Source: JAATGA01 sp047605605
GTDB lineage: Bacteria > Pseudomonadota > Alphaproteobacteria > Rhodobacterales > Rhodobacteraceae
DNA length: 53,313 nucleotides
NCBI GenBank assembly: GCA_047605605.1
Contig: JASGFG010000016.1
Span: 1 to 53,313 of the forward strand
Direction of reading: 5' to 3'
Below, one piece after another: positions 23,142-31,508 of the stretch. Below the pieces are notes generated by a model, which worked only from the letters and a program-made list of their open reading frames with translations, made no database searches and was not told the DNA's origin. The position numbers and the translations under genes are program-made. Position 1 is the first letter of the stretch. Each line of letters starts with the position of its first letter.

Positions 23142-23897
23142 ATGGCGCTCCCCGAGTTTTCCATGCGTCAGCTGCTTGAAGCTGGCGTTCACTACGGCCA
23201 CCAGACCCAGCGTTGGAACCCGCGCATGGGCGAATACATTTATGGCGACCGCAACGGCATCCATATCATCGACCTGACCCAGACCGTCCCGATGCTGGAC
23301 CAGGCGCTGAAGGTCGTGCGCGACACCGTCGCCAAGGGCGGCCGCATCCTGTTCGTCGGCACCAAGCGTCAGGCGCAGAAATCCGTCGCCGAAGCCGCCG
23401 AAAAATGCGCGCAATACTACATGAACCACCGCTGGCTGGGTGGCACGCTGACCAACTGGAAAACCGTGTCCCAGTCGATCCAGCGCCTGAAGCAGATCGA
23501 CGAGATCATGGCGTCCGGCGGCGAAGGGCTGACCAAGAAGGAACGCCTGAACATGGAACGCGACCAGGCGAAGCTGCAAGCTTCGCTGGGCGGCATCCGC
23601 GAGATGGGCGGCGTGCCGGACCTGCTGTTCGTGATCGACGTGGGCAAGGAGGATCTGGCGATCCTCGAGGCGCAGAAGCTGGGCATCCCCGTCGTGGCCG
23701 TGGTCGACACCAACTGCTCGCCCAAGGGCATCGACTATGTGATCCCCGGCAACGACGACGCCGCCCGCGCCATCGCGCTTTACTGCGATCTGGTCTCGCG
23801 CGCGGCGCTGGACGGGATGTCGGCGCAGATGGGCGCCGCGGGCATCGACCTTGGCGCGCTGGAAGAGGCGCCCGAGGAAGAAGCCGCCGAGGCCTGA
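23142..23897 (+). CDS. rpsB: 30S ribosomal protein S2
   Basis: Small-subunit protein at the head-body junction, needed for S1 binding. 251 residues; the N-terminal SMRQLLEAGVHYGHQTQRWN and the mid-protein WLGGTLTNWKTV and PVVAVVDTNCSPKGIDYVIP are signature stretches. It ends in an acidic tail (EEAPEEEAAEA) seen in alphaproteobacterial S2. The ATG at 23142 is preferred over 23136, because AAAGGA is seven bases before the former and only one before the latter. It is followed after 69 bp by tsf, the standard pairing. Confidence 0.98.
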   Translation: MALPEFSMRQLLEAGVHYGHQTQRWNPRMGEYIYGDRNGIHIIDLTQTVPMLDQALKVVRDTVAKGGRILFVGTKRQAQKSVAEAAEKCAQYYMNHRWLGGTLTNWKTVSQSIQRLKQIDEIMASGGEGLTKKERLNMERDQAKLQASLGGIREMGGVPDLLFVIDVGKEDLAILEAQKLGIPVVAVVDTNCSPKGIDYVIPGNDDAARAIALYCDLVSRAALDGMSAQMGAAGIDLGALEEAPEEEAAEA

Positions 23898-23916
23898 GCC
23901 TGTCGCAAAGCCTTTA

Positions 23917-23941
23917 CCCGGCGGGCCTAAACCCCGCCGGG
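23917..23941 (+). promoter_or_regulatory. Hairpin between rpsB and tsf
   Basis: CCCGGCGGG and CCCGCCGGG form a 9-bp GC stem with a 7-nt loop, followed by CAACCCATTTTA. It resembles a leaky terminator or processing stem that would set the rpsB:tsf ratio; the tsf ribosome-binding site begins about 12 nt after it. Confidence 0.4.
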
Positions 23942-23966
23942 CAACCCATTTTACGGGAGAGATGAA

Positions 23967-24875
23967 ATGACTGTCACCGCGAGCATGGTGAAGGAACTGC
24001 GCGAATCGACCGGCGCGGGCATGATGGACGCCAAGAAGGCGCTGACCGAAACCAATGGCGACATGGATGCCGCCGTCGACTGGCTGCGCACCAAGGGCCT
24101 GGCGAAAGCCGCCAAGAAGGCCGACCGCGTGGCGGCCGAGGGTCTGGTGGGCGTTGCCGTCTCGAACGGCAAGGGCGTCGCGGTCGAGATCAACTCGGAA
24201 ACCGACTTCGTGGCCAAGAACGCCGACTTCCAGAGCCTGGTGCGCGAAGTCGCCCGCGTGGCGCTGGAAACCGGCGACTCGGTCGAAGTGGTCAAGGCCG
24301 CCGACCTGAATGGCGAAACCGTGGATACGGTGATCCAGAACGCCATCGCCCGCATCGGCGAGAACCTGAACTTCCGCCGGATGCATGTGCTGGACGGCGA
24401 AACCGTCGTCTCCTACGTCCACAATGCGGCGACCGAGGGCATGGGCAAGATCGGCGTGCTGGTCGCGCTGAACGGCCCGGCCGACAAGGCGCAGGCGATC
24501 GGCAAGCAGTTCGCCATGCACATCGCCGCGACCAACCCGCTGTCGCTGTCCGAGGCGACGCTGGACCCGGTGGTGCTGGAACGCGAACTGGCCGTGCAGA
24601 CCGCCAAGGCGTTGGAAGAAAACGCCGCCTCGGCCAAGCCGAAGCCCGACCAGGTGATCCACAACAACATCATCCCCGGCCGGATGAAGCGGTTCCTGGC
24701 GGAAAACACGCTGCTGGGGCAGGCTTTCGTGATCAACCCCGACCTGACGGTCGAGCAGGCCGCGAAAGAGGCGGGCGTCGAGATCACCGGCTATGCCCGC
24801 GTGATGGTCGGCGAAGGCGTCGAGAAGAAGTCCGAGGATTTTGCCGCCGAAGTGGCGAAAGTCCTGCAAGGCTGA
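23967..24875 (+). CDS. tsf: Elongation factor Ts
   Basis: Guanine-nucleotide exchange factor for EF-Tu. 302 residues. The N-terminal UBA-like domain reads VKELRESTGAGMMDAKKALT and WLRTKGLAKAAKKADRVAAE; the EF-Tu-contacting TDFVAKNADFQSLV motif is intact (about 77-90); FINPDLTV-like text appears as FVINPDLTVEQAAKEAG near the C-terminus. ATG at 23967 with GGGAGAG upstream. Second gene of the rpsB-tsf operon, ended by a strong terminator 25 bp beyond the stop. Confidence 0.98.
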   Translation: MTVTASMVKELRESTGAGMMDAKKALTETNGDMDAAVDWLRTKGLAKAAKKADRVAAEGLVGVAVSNGKGVAVEINSETDFVAKNADFQSLVREVARVALETGDSVEVVKAADLNGETVDTVIQNAIARIGENLNFRRMHVLDGETVVSYVHNAATEGMGKIGVLVALNGPADKAQAIGKQFAMHIAATNPLSLSEATLDPVVLERELAVQTAKALEENAASAKPKPDQVIHNNIIPGRMKRFLAENTLLGQAFVINPDLTVEQAAKEAGVEITGYARVMVGEGVEKKSEDFAAEVAKVLQG

Positions 24876-24899
24876 TTTCCCGCCGGCAGAAGCAACGAA

Positions 24900-24925
24900 G
24901 GCCCCGGACGAATCCGGGGCCTTTT
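24900..24925 (+). terminator. Intrinsic terminator of rpsB-tsf
   Basis: GGCCCCGGA (24900-24908) and TCCGGGGCC (24913-24921) form a perfect 9-bp stem with a CGAA tetraloop, followed by TTTT. Confidence 0.92.
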
Positions 24926-25011
24926 GCATTGGTCGGGGGCAGGGGGTCTATTCCCCCGTAATCGCAAGCATTTCTTTAGTCGCAAACGTCAATCGCACAC
25001 CAGAACTCGGG

Positions 25012-25043
25012 AAAAAGTGGTGAGGTCCTGGGGACCCCACCAC
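25012..25043 (-). terminator. Intrinsic terminator on the minus strand
   Basis: On the minus strand GTGGTGGGGTCC (25043-25032), a CCA loop and GGACCTCACCAC (25028-25017) form a 12-bp stem with one G-U pair, followed by TTTTT (25016-25012). It ends transcripts coming from the luxR side, about 220 nt past the luxR stop. Confidence 0.87.
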
Positions 25044-25240
25044 CTGCACCGCGCGCCTCGGGGATGAAACGCGAACGGCGCCAGTCGACCCCGGACCACC
25101 GATGAGAATACACCGGCGCCCGGACAGGGAGCCTGCCCGCCACGGGGGCAGCGGGCAGAGATGCAGGGGAACGGGGCGAAAATACATCCCCGGTCCCCCT
25201 GCCGTTCCGAAGCCATAAGGCCACCACTCACGGAACTCTG
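25012..25240 (-). ncRNA. Candidate structured small RNA (or luxR 3' UTR)
   Basis: The 388-bp gap between tsf and the luxR stop has no convincing gene. Read on the minus strand it holds four successive stem-loops: GCAGGGG...CCCCTGC with an inner GGGG/CCCC pair (about 25196-25158); GCCCGC...GCGGGC (about 25154-25134); GGCGCCGGT...ACTGGCGCC (about 25122-25078, one G-U); and an intrinsic terminator (25043-25012). The run begins soon after the LuxR stop at 25264, so it may be an independent sRNA or a processed 3' UTR. The 5' end is a guess. It does not resemble tmRNA, RNase P RNA or SRP RNA as far as I can recall their conserved cores. Confidence 0.4.
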
Positions 25241-25263
25241 ACAGAATGCCGGTTGACGTTACG

Positions 25264-26046
25264 TTAGGAAAGTCGGGGATTCCCTACCTGTGCCACCTCG
25301 GCGCGCTGGAAGATCAGGTTCAGCATCGCGGCCTTGGCGACGGCTTGGGCGGTGGTATCGACGCTCAGCGCCTCTCGCGCGAGGCGCAGGTGTTTTTCGA
25401 TCATGGCGGGCGAGACCTCCATGATCAGGGCCACGTCCTGCGTGGTCTTGCCATCGGCCACCCATTCCAGCGCCTCGCGCTGGCGGGCGGTCAAGGCGCG
25501 GCGGCGGGGCATCGGAAGCTGCATCAGCTTGAGATGCATGATATGAGCGACGGCCTGCAACTCATCGCCACGATTGGAAAAAATCGCCTCGACCTCTGCA
25601 TGGCCAAGGCCGGGATCGGCGATCAGACCCAACGCGCCTTTGGCGCGGGCGGAAGTTTCGGGAAAGCTGATGGTGATGCCGGCGGTCACGCCGATGGCCA
25701 GGTTGATGCGGACGGTTTCGGCTTCGTCAGGGGTAAGCCGCCCGGCAAGATAGGCTTCGCGCACCCAGGCCCAGGTGCAGGCGCCTTCGTTCTGGACGGC
25801 CCAGCGGAACAGCGGCGTGCGCGAGAAGAAATTGTTGCGGAAATAGTGTTTCTCGAACTCCGGTCCGGCAGAAGACAGATAAAGCGCATCGTCCGGGTCG
25901 CCGTAATGGCGTTCCGACCGAAAGCGCGTCAGCCCGTAATTTGCACGCGAGAACCCCATGGCCGAGAATTTCTCGACCGCCAGATCCCAAACGGTAGCCG
26001 CATCGCGCGACGCAGCGATGCGGTTGAACAGGTTCAGATCGTTCAA
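25264..26046 (-). CDS. LuxR-family regulator with autoinducer-binding domain (LuxR solo)
   Basis: An acyl-homoserine-lactone-type receptor: N-terminal Autoind_bind domain and C-terminal LuxR helix-turn-helix RALTARQREALEWVADGKTTQDVALIMEVSPAMIEKHLRLAREAL. In TraR numbering Tyr61, Pro71 and Trp85 are kept (EKHYFRNNFFSRTPLFRWAV, then ACTWAWV), Trp57 is Phe, and Asp70, which normally holds the ligand amide, is Thr. No luxI synthase is in the window. The TTG at 26046 is preferred: GAGGA lies six bases upstream and it gives 260 residues, the usual size. The first in-frame ATG (26139) would add 31 atypical residues with no ribosome-binding site. The ligand may be non-standard. Confidence 0.8.
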   Translation of the reverse strand: MNDLNLFNRIAASRDAATVWDLAVEKFSAMGFSRANYGLTRFRSERHYGDPDDALYLSSAGPEFEKHYFRNNFFSRTPLFRWAVQNEGACTWAWVREAYLAGRLTPDEAETVRINLAIGVTAGITISFPETSARAKGALGLIADPGLGHAEVEAIFSNRGDELQAVAHIMHLKLMQLPMPRRRALTARQREALEWVADGKTTQDVALIMEVSPAMIEKHLRLAREALSVDTTAQAVAKAAMLNLIFQRAEVAQVGNPRLS

Positions 26047-26232
26047 TTTTATTCCTCGCGCCAGATGCTTGACCCCAGAAGCCCCGGACAGTTCGGAATT
26101 AAACGGCAGGTTCGCCCGAATGTCGAGGGGCGCATACATGGTCGGATTGCACGGCAGCTCTGCGAAAATGAACGGGTGCGGTTCGGCAAGGGTTTCTGAA
26201 TGGTTCTCCGGCAGACTGGGGCATTGGCAATT

Positions 26233-26279
26233 TATTTACATAACTATCATTATCGGATAAATGCATACTCTAACGAGAG
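26233..26279 (-). promoter_or_regulatory. AT-rich candidate promoter/operator for the LuxR solo
   Basis: The 26047-26360 gap contains an AT-rich island, rare here. On the minus strand TTTATC (26261-26256) and TAAATA (26238-26233) are 17 bp apart. The first overlaps an 11-bp palindrome TTATCGGATAA (26250-26260), and a CTCT-AACG-AGAG dyad sits at 26268-26279. No lux-box-like 20-bp dyad is evident. Confidence 0.35.
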
Positions 26280-26321
26280 CCTTGTCCCTGCGGCCAAAAT
26301 CCGGGCTAAGCGTCATGGGTC

Positions 26322-26351
26322 GGGCCGGATGACCCTCTGATCCTCCGGCCC
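26322..26351 (-). terminator. Hairpin at the end of the glycogen operon
   Basis: GGGCCGGA and TCCGGCCC (8-bp arms, 14-nt loop) lie 10 bp past the pgm stop. No T-tract follows in the operon's direction, so termination strength is uncertain. Confidence 0.4.
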
Positions 26352-26360
26352 GGCCGAGGC

Positions 26361-27989
26361 TCAGGTAATCACATCCGGTTCGGTCCGACCCGTGTATCCT
26401 GCGATCCCCGCCAGTTCATGCGCGGCGGCGATCACGCCCGACAGCGCCTCTTGCGGGTCGCGGTCAAGGCCGGTTGGGCCGGGTTCGTAGGCTTCGAGAT
26501 ACAGGCGCAGTGTCGCACCTTCGGTGCCGGTGCCCGACAGGCGCAGGACGATCCGGCTGCCGCCGACGAACAGGATGCGCACGCCCTGTTTGGTGGAAAC
26601 CGAGCCGTCCACCGGGTCGGTATAGGCGAAATCATCTGCCGCCTGCACCACCAGATCGCCGACCCTGCGGCCCGGCAGGTCCGCCAGACTACCCCGCAGC
26701 GCGGTCATCATCGCATCGGCCTTTTCGGTCGCGATGGCCTCGAAATCGTGGCGGCTGTAATAGTTGCGCCCGTATTTGGCCCAGTGTTCGGCCATGATCT
26801 GCGCGACGGGCTGGTTGCGCACGGCGAGGATGTTGAGCCACAAAAGGATCGCCCAGAGGCCGTCCTTTTCGCGCACATGGTCGGACCCGGTGCCGAAGCT
26901 CTCCTCGCCACACAGGGTGGCGCGGCCCGCATCCAGCAGGTTGCCGAAGAACTTCCACCCCGTGGGCGTTTCGTATTTCCCGATCTTCAGCGCATCGGCC
27001 ACCCGGTCGGCGGCGGCACTGGTCGGCATCGACCGCGCCACCCCCGCAAGGCCCCGTGCATAGCCCGGTGCCAGATGGGCGTTCGCCGCCAGCACGGCCA
27101 GACTGTCGGACGGAGAGACATAGATGCCCTGCCCCACCACCATGTTGCGGTCGCCGTCGCCATCGCTCGCCGCGCCGAAATCGGGGGCGTCCGGCCCCAT
27201 CATCTCGGCCATCAGCTCATGCGCCCAGGTCGGGTTCGGATCGGGGTGCATCCCGCCGAAATCCGGCAAGGGCGTCGCATGGGTCACGGTGCCTTTGGCC
27301 GCACCCAGACGGTTTTCAAGAATTTCAACGGCATAGGGGCCGGTTATGGCGCACATGCTGTCCATCCGCATGCGGAACCCGCCTGCGAACATCGCCCGGA
27401 TCGCGGCGAAATCGAACAGCGTTTCCATCAACGCGGCATAGTCGGCCACGGGGTCGACCACATCGACGATCATGCCGCCCAAGGTGCTGCGGCCGAGGGT
27501 GGACAGGTCCACATCCTGCGCGTCGATCATCTTGTATTCCGCGATCTCGGTCGTGCGTTTGTAGATCGCCTCGGTCACAGCCTCGGGCGCAGGGCCGCCG
27601 TTCGACATGTTGAACTTGACGCCGAAATCCGCCTCGGGCCCGCCGGGATTGTGGCTGGCCGACATGATGATGCCGCCGTCGGTTTTGTTCAGCCGGATCA
27701 AGTGACTGGCGGCCGGAGTTGACAAAAGCGCCCCCTGCCCCACGATCACCCGCTCCGCCCCGTTCGCCGCCGCCATCCGCAGGATCACCTGCGCCGCGCG
27801 GTCGTTGAAATAACGCCCGTCGCCGCCCAGCACAAAGGTCTTGCCCGCGCATCCCACCACGTCGAAGGTCGACTGGATGAAATTCTCCAGATAGTGGCGC
27901 CCCATGAACACCGGGGTTTTCTTGCGCAGGCCGCTTGTCCCCGGTTTCTGCCCGGCGATCGGTTGGGTTGCGACGGTATGGGTGGTCAT
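26361..27989 (-). CDS. pgm: Phosphoglucomutase (alpha-D-glucose)
   Basis: Interconverts glucose 1-phosphate and glucose 6-phosphate, linking glycogen to glycolysis. 542 residues, the size of the long PGM group. Motifs: PGTSGLRKKTP at the N-terminus, phosphoserine loop GIIMSASHNPGGPEADFGVK (about 105-124), metal loop SDGDGDRNMV (about 290), sugar-binding CGEESFGTGSDHVREKDG (about 375) and phosphate-binding RLSGTGTEGATLRLYLE near the C-terminus. Last gene of the glg operon; its ATG overlaps the glgX stop (ATGA), so the pathway's exit enzyme is translated in step with debranching. Confidence 0.96.
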   Translation of the reverse strand: MTTHTVATQPIAGQKPGTSGLRKKTPVFMGRHYLENFIQSTFDVVGCAGKTFVLGGDGRYFNDRAAQVILRMAAANGAERVIVGQGALLSTPAASHLIRLNKTDGGIIMSASHNPGGPEADFGVKFNMSNGGPAPEAVTEAIYKRTTEIAEYKMIDAQDVDLSTLGRSTLGGMIVDVVDPVADYAALMETLFDFAAIRAMFAGGFRMRMDSMCAITGPYAVEILENRLGAAKGTVTHATPLPDFGGMHPDPNPTWAHELMAEMMGPDAPDFGAASDGDGDRNMVVGQGIYVSPSDSLAVLAANAHLAPGYARGLAGVARSMPTSAAADRVADALKIGKYETPTGWKFFGNLLDAGRATLCGEESFGTGSDHVREKDGLWAILLWLNILAVRNQPVAQIMAEHWAKYGRNYYSRHDFEAIATEKADAMMTALRGSLADLPGRRVGDLVVQAADDFAYTDPVDGSVSTKQGVRILFVGGSRIVLRLSGTGTEGATLRLYLEAYEPGPTGLDRDPQEALSGVIAAAHELAGIAGYTGRTEPDVIT

Positions 27990-30073
27990 TTCCTTACTCC
28001 CTGCGCCCGCGCCGCGGGCTGAAACACAAGAACGGATTGGGCGGGAACCTGAGCGCCCGTATCCCAGACAGGATGGGCGTCATCTGGCCGGGTGGTGTCA
28101 AGGATCAACTCCCACCCCGGCGCGGTATCGGGCAGGGTCAGCGGAACCGCGCCGCCGGGGTTGAAGACGGCAAGGATGGCCTCGTGCCCCTCGTCCCCGC
28201 CCTCGGCCGCCATGCGCAGCTCCACGCACAGACAGCGGAACCCGGCGTCGTGCCAATCCTCGGGTCGCGGCGGTTGGCCATCGGCCCGGCGCCAGATCAC
28301 ATCGGGCAGGTTGTCATGCGCCCGCGGTTTGGCGTGCAGGAACCGCCGCTGGCGCAGAACCGGATGGTCGCGGCGCAGCTTCGTCAGCCGCGCGATGAAG
28401 CCGGTCAGCGGATCGTCGCGCCACTGGACCCAGCCGATGTCGTTTCCTTGCGCATAGGCGTTGTTGTTGCCCTGCTGGCTGTTGCCCACCTCGTCCCCGG
28501 CCAGCAGCATCGGAATGCCTTGCGACAGGAACAGCGTGGCCAGCAGGTTGCGCTTGCGCAGTGCCCGCGCGGTCAGGATGGCGGGGTCGTCGGTCGGCCC
28601 CTCGACCCCCAGATTGTCGGAATGGTTGTCGGAATGGCCGTCGCGATTGTCCTCGCCATTGGCGAGGTTGCGCTTGACGGTATAGCTGACTACATCCTCC
28701 AGCGTGAAACCGTCATGCGCGGTCAGGAAGTTCACGGAACTGGTCGCCGCCCTGCCCTGATGGTCGAACCGTTCGGCCGACCCCAGCAGGCGCTTTGCCA
28801 GATCGGGCATCATCCCGGCCTCGCCCTTCCACAACCGCCGCACGCCGTCGCGAAAGCGGTCGTTCCATTCGCGGAACGGATGGGGATAGGCGCCCAGCTG
28901 ATAGCCGCCGGGGCCGATGTCCCACGGTTCGGCAATCAGCTTTACCTGCGCCAGAACCGGGTCTTGCCGGATTGCATCGAAGAACCCGCCGTTGGGGTCG
29001 AACCCGCCGGCCTCGCGCCCCAGAACGGTGGCAAGGTCGAAGCGGAAGCCGTCGACGTGCATCACCTCCACCCAATAGCGCAGGGAATCCATGACCATGC
29101 GCAGCACCATGGGGTGCGTCACGTTCATCGTATTGCCGGTGCCGGTGTCGTTCACATAGAACCGCCCGCCGTCCAGCAGGCGGTAATAGCTGCGGTTGTC
29201 GAGACCGCGAAAGGCGATCGTCGGGCCGAACTCGTCCCCCTCGCCCGAGTGGTTGTAGACCACATCCAGCACCACCTCCAACCCGGCGGAATGCAGGCGG
29301 CGGACCATCTGCTGGAACTCCCACACCTCGCCGCGGGCCATATAGCGCGGCTCGGGCGCGAAGAACCCGATGGACTGATAGCCCCAGTAATTGCGCAGCC
29401 CCTTCGCCACCAGAAAGCGGTCGTCGACAAAGGCGTGGATCGGCAGCAGTTCCACCGTGGTCACGCCCAGCTTCAGCAGGTGTTCGATCACCGCATCCGA
29501 GGACAGGCCCAGATAGGTGCCGCGATGGCCCTTTTCGACGCGCGAGTGCAGCATGGTCAGGCCGGCCACATGCGCCTCATACACGACGGTATCGGCCATG
29601 TGGACGCGCGGCGGACGGTCGTCGCCCCAGTTGAAGCTGGTGTCGGCCACCACCGATTTCGGCACGGCAAAGGCGCTGTCGCGCGTGTCATAGGACAGAT
29701 CGGCGCGCGGGCTGCCGACCTTGTAGCCCATCAGCGCGTCCGACCATTTCAGCCGCCCCGACAGCGCGCGGGCATAAGGGTCGATCAGCAGTTTGTGCGG
29801 GTTGAAGCGGTGCCCCTGTTCGGGAACATACGGCCCATGCACTCGGTATCCATACAGCGTGCCGGGGGTCAGCCCGCCGACATGCACATGCCAGATGTCG
29901 CCATCGCGGTCGCGCAGCGGAATGCGCGACAGCTCGCGCCGGCCATCGGGGGAAAACAGGCACAGCTCCACCTTTTCCGCATGGGCGGAAAAGACGGCAA
30001 AGTTCACCCCGTCGCCGTCGAAACTGGCCCCCATCGGCCAAGGCCGCCCCGGCGCGGTGGCGTGGCCGTTCAC
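27986..30073 (-). CDS. glgX: Glycogen debranching enzyme GlgX
   Basis: Hydrolyses alpha-1,6 branches of phosphorylase-trimmed glycogen. 695 residues: CBM48-type N-terminal domain (PMGASFDGDGVNFAVFSAHA), then a GH13 barrel with DVVYNHSGEGDEFGP, the nucleophile in VDGFRFDLATVLGRE, the acid/base in LIAEPWDIGPGGYQLG, and FLTAHDGFTLEDVVSY. The GTG at 30073 overlaps the glgA stop (GTGA). The frame is open for another 300 bp upstream, but that stretch is glgA read in another frame. It also overlaps pgm by 4 bp. Confidence 0.95.
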   Translation of the reverse strand: MNGHATAPGRPWPMGASFDGDGVNFAVFSAHAEKVELCLFSPDGRRELSRIPLRDRDGDIWHVHVGGLTPGTLYGYRVHGPYVPEQGHRFNPHKLLIDPYARALSGRLKWSDALMGYKVGSPRADLSYDTRDSAFAVPKSVVADTSFNWGDDRPPRVHMADTVVYEAHVAGLTMLHSRVEKGHRGTYLGLSSDAVIEHLLKLGVTTVELLPIHAFVDDRFLVAKGLRNYWGYQSIGFFAPEPRYMARGEVWEFQQMVRRLHSAGLEVVLDVVYNHSGEGDEFGPTIAFRGLDNRSYYRLLDGGRFYVNDTGTGNTMNVTHPMVLRMVMDSLRYWVEVMHVDGFRFDLATVLGREAGGFDPNGGFFDAIRQDPVLAQVKLIAEPWDIGPGGYQLGAYPHPFREWNDRFRDGVRRLWKGEAGMMPDLAKRLLGSAERFDHQGRAATSSVNFLTAHDGFTLEDVVSYTVKRNLANGEDNRDGHSDNHSDNLGVEGPTDDPAILTARALRKRNLLATLFLSQGIPMLLAGDEVGNSQQGNNNAYAQGNDIGWVQWRDDPLTGFIARLTKLRRDHPVLRQRRFLHAKPRAHDNLPDVIWRRADGQPPRPEDWHDAGFRCLCVELRMAAEGGDEGHEAILAVFNPGGAVPLTLPDTAPGWELILDTTRPDDAHPVWDTGAQVPAQSVLVFQPAARAQGVRK

Positions 30074-31494
30074 CGAGACACGCTTTCGTAAAGGGCGGCA
30101 TAGGCGGCGGCGGAAACATCCCAGCCGAGCGGTTGTTTCATCGCGTTCTTCTGCGTCTGCGCCCAGAGTTTCGGGCGGGCGTGCAGGTCCAGAAGCCGCC
30201 GCAGAGCGTGCCCAAAGGCCAGCGCATCGGTCGGGTGGAAACTGATCCCCGTGGCCACCCCGGCGGCCAGTGCGGCGGGCGAGGCGTCGATCACCGTATC
30301 GGCCAGCCCCCCGACCGCCGCCACCACCGGCAGCGCGCCATAGCGCAGCCCATACATCTGCGTCAGCCCGCAAGGCTCGAACCGGCTGGGCACCAGCACC
30401 GCATCGGCCCCGGCAAACAGCCGGTGGCTCAGCGCCTCGTCATAGCCGATGCGGATGGCGACGCGGCCGGGATGGCGCGCCTCCATCCCGCGCATCGCCT
30501 CTTCCAGCGCCGGATCGCCGGACCCCAGCACGATCAGCCCGCCGCCGCCCGCGACAAAATCGTCGATCACGGGGGGCAGCAGGTCCACCCCCTTTTGATC
30601 GGTCAGGCGGCTGACCACGATGGCCAGCGGGCCGGGCACGTCCAGCCCGAAGTCATCGCAGATCGCGGCGCGGTTGTCGGCCTTGGCCCCCGGCTGTTTC
30701 AGCGAATAGGGCACGGGTTCGGCCGCGGGCGACCAGACGGCGGTGTCGATCCCGTTCAGGATGCCGCTCAGCGCCCCGGCCCGTTCGGCCAGCACCCCCT
30801 CCAGCCCCATGCCGACCTCGGGCCGCAGCAGTTCGGCCGCATAGGTGGGCGAGACGGTGGTGATCCGGTCGGCCGTCACCAGCCCGGCCTTCAGGCTGGA
30901 CAGGTTGCCGAAATATTCCAGACTGCCCGGATAGAACTCATGCGCGGGCAGGCGCAGATCGCCCAGCAGATGCGCGGGCGCCCAGCCCTGAAAGGCGATG
31001 TTGTGGATGGTCAGGACCGATCCTACGTCGCGCGGCCCGCCCCAAGCCAGATAGGCAGGCGCGAACCCCGCCTGCCAGTCATGGGCGTGCAGAACGTCCG
31101 GCATCCAGCCCGCGACCCCCTCGCGCGCCAGCTTGGCCGCCATCCACGACAGCGCGGCAAAGCGTTGCGGATTGTCGGGCCAGTCGCCGCCCGCATGGTT
31201 GTAAGGCCCGCCGTCGCGGTCATACAGATGCGGCGCGTCCAGCAGCACCAGATGCAGGCCGTTCACCGGCCCGTGGAACAGCCGCGCCTCGCCGCCGAAC
31301 AGATCGCCCTCATACCAGAATTCGTCCATGTCGGCGGTCAAGTGGCGCAATGGGCGATAGGCGGGCAGCATCACCTTCATCTGCCAGCCCGCACCCGCCA
31401 AGGCGGCGGGCAAGGCGCCGACCACATCGGCAAGGCCCCCGGTCTTGATCAGGGGAACGCATTCCGACGCGACAGACAGCACCTTGCCCGGCAT
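30070..31494 (-). CDS. glgA: Glycogen synthase (ADP-glucose)
   Basis: GT5 glucosyltransferase elongating alpha-1,4-glucan from ADP-glucose. 474 residues, typical length. The ADP-glucose loop KTGGLADVVGALPAALA (about 15-31) follows the start VLSVASECVPLIKTGG; HAHDWQAGFAPAYL and TIHNIAFQG lie mid-domain; the C-terminal domain has SRLTDQKGVDLL and the catalytic-site SRFEPCGLTQMYGLRYGALP (about 375). ATG at 31494 with AAAGGA nine bases upstream. Fourth gene of the operon, 14 bp after glgC. Confidence 0.96.
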   Translation of the reverse strand: MPGKVLSVASECVPLIKTGGLADVVGALPAALAGAGWQMKVMLPAYRPLRHLTADMDEFWYEGDLFGGEARLFHGPVNGLHLVLLDAPHLYDRDGGPYNHAGGDWPDNPQRFAALSWMAAKLAREGVAGWMPDVLHAHDWQAGFAPAYLAWGGPRDVGSVLTIHNIAFQGWAPAHLLGDLRLPAHEFYPGSLEYFGNLSSLKAGLVTADRITTVSPTYAAELLRPEVGMGLEGVLAERAGALSGILNGIDTAVWSPAAEPVPYSLKQPGAKADNRAAICDDFGLDVPGPLAIVVSRLTDQKGVDLLPPVIDDFVAGGGGLIVLGSGDPALEEAMRGMEARHPGRVAIRIGYDEALSHRLFAGADAVLVPSRFEPCGLTQMYGLRYGALPVVAAVGGLADTVIDASPAALAAGVATGISFHPTDALAFGHALRRLLDLHARPKLWAQTQKNAMKQPLGWDVSAAAYAALYESVSR

Positions 31495-31508
31495 GGCCAC
31501 TTTTCCTT

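Noticed and set aside
24948..25187. 79-codon minus-strand frame in the tsf-luxR gap
   Set aside because: It runs straight through the intrinsic terminator stem and its T-tract, has no ribosome-binding site and shows no domain. A non-coding transcript explains the region better.
25012..25240. The tsf-luxR gap as tmRNA, RNase P RNA or SRP RNA
   Set aside because: None of the conserved cores I can recall for those RNAs (tag-peptide frame, GAGGAAAGTCC-type block, GGAAG-type SRP loop) is visible.
30074..30373. In-frame 100-codon upstream extension of glgX
   Set aside because: It overlaps the C-terminal coding region of glgA in another frame; the GTGA overlap at 30070-30073 gives a protein that starts where the family starts.
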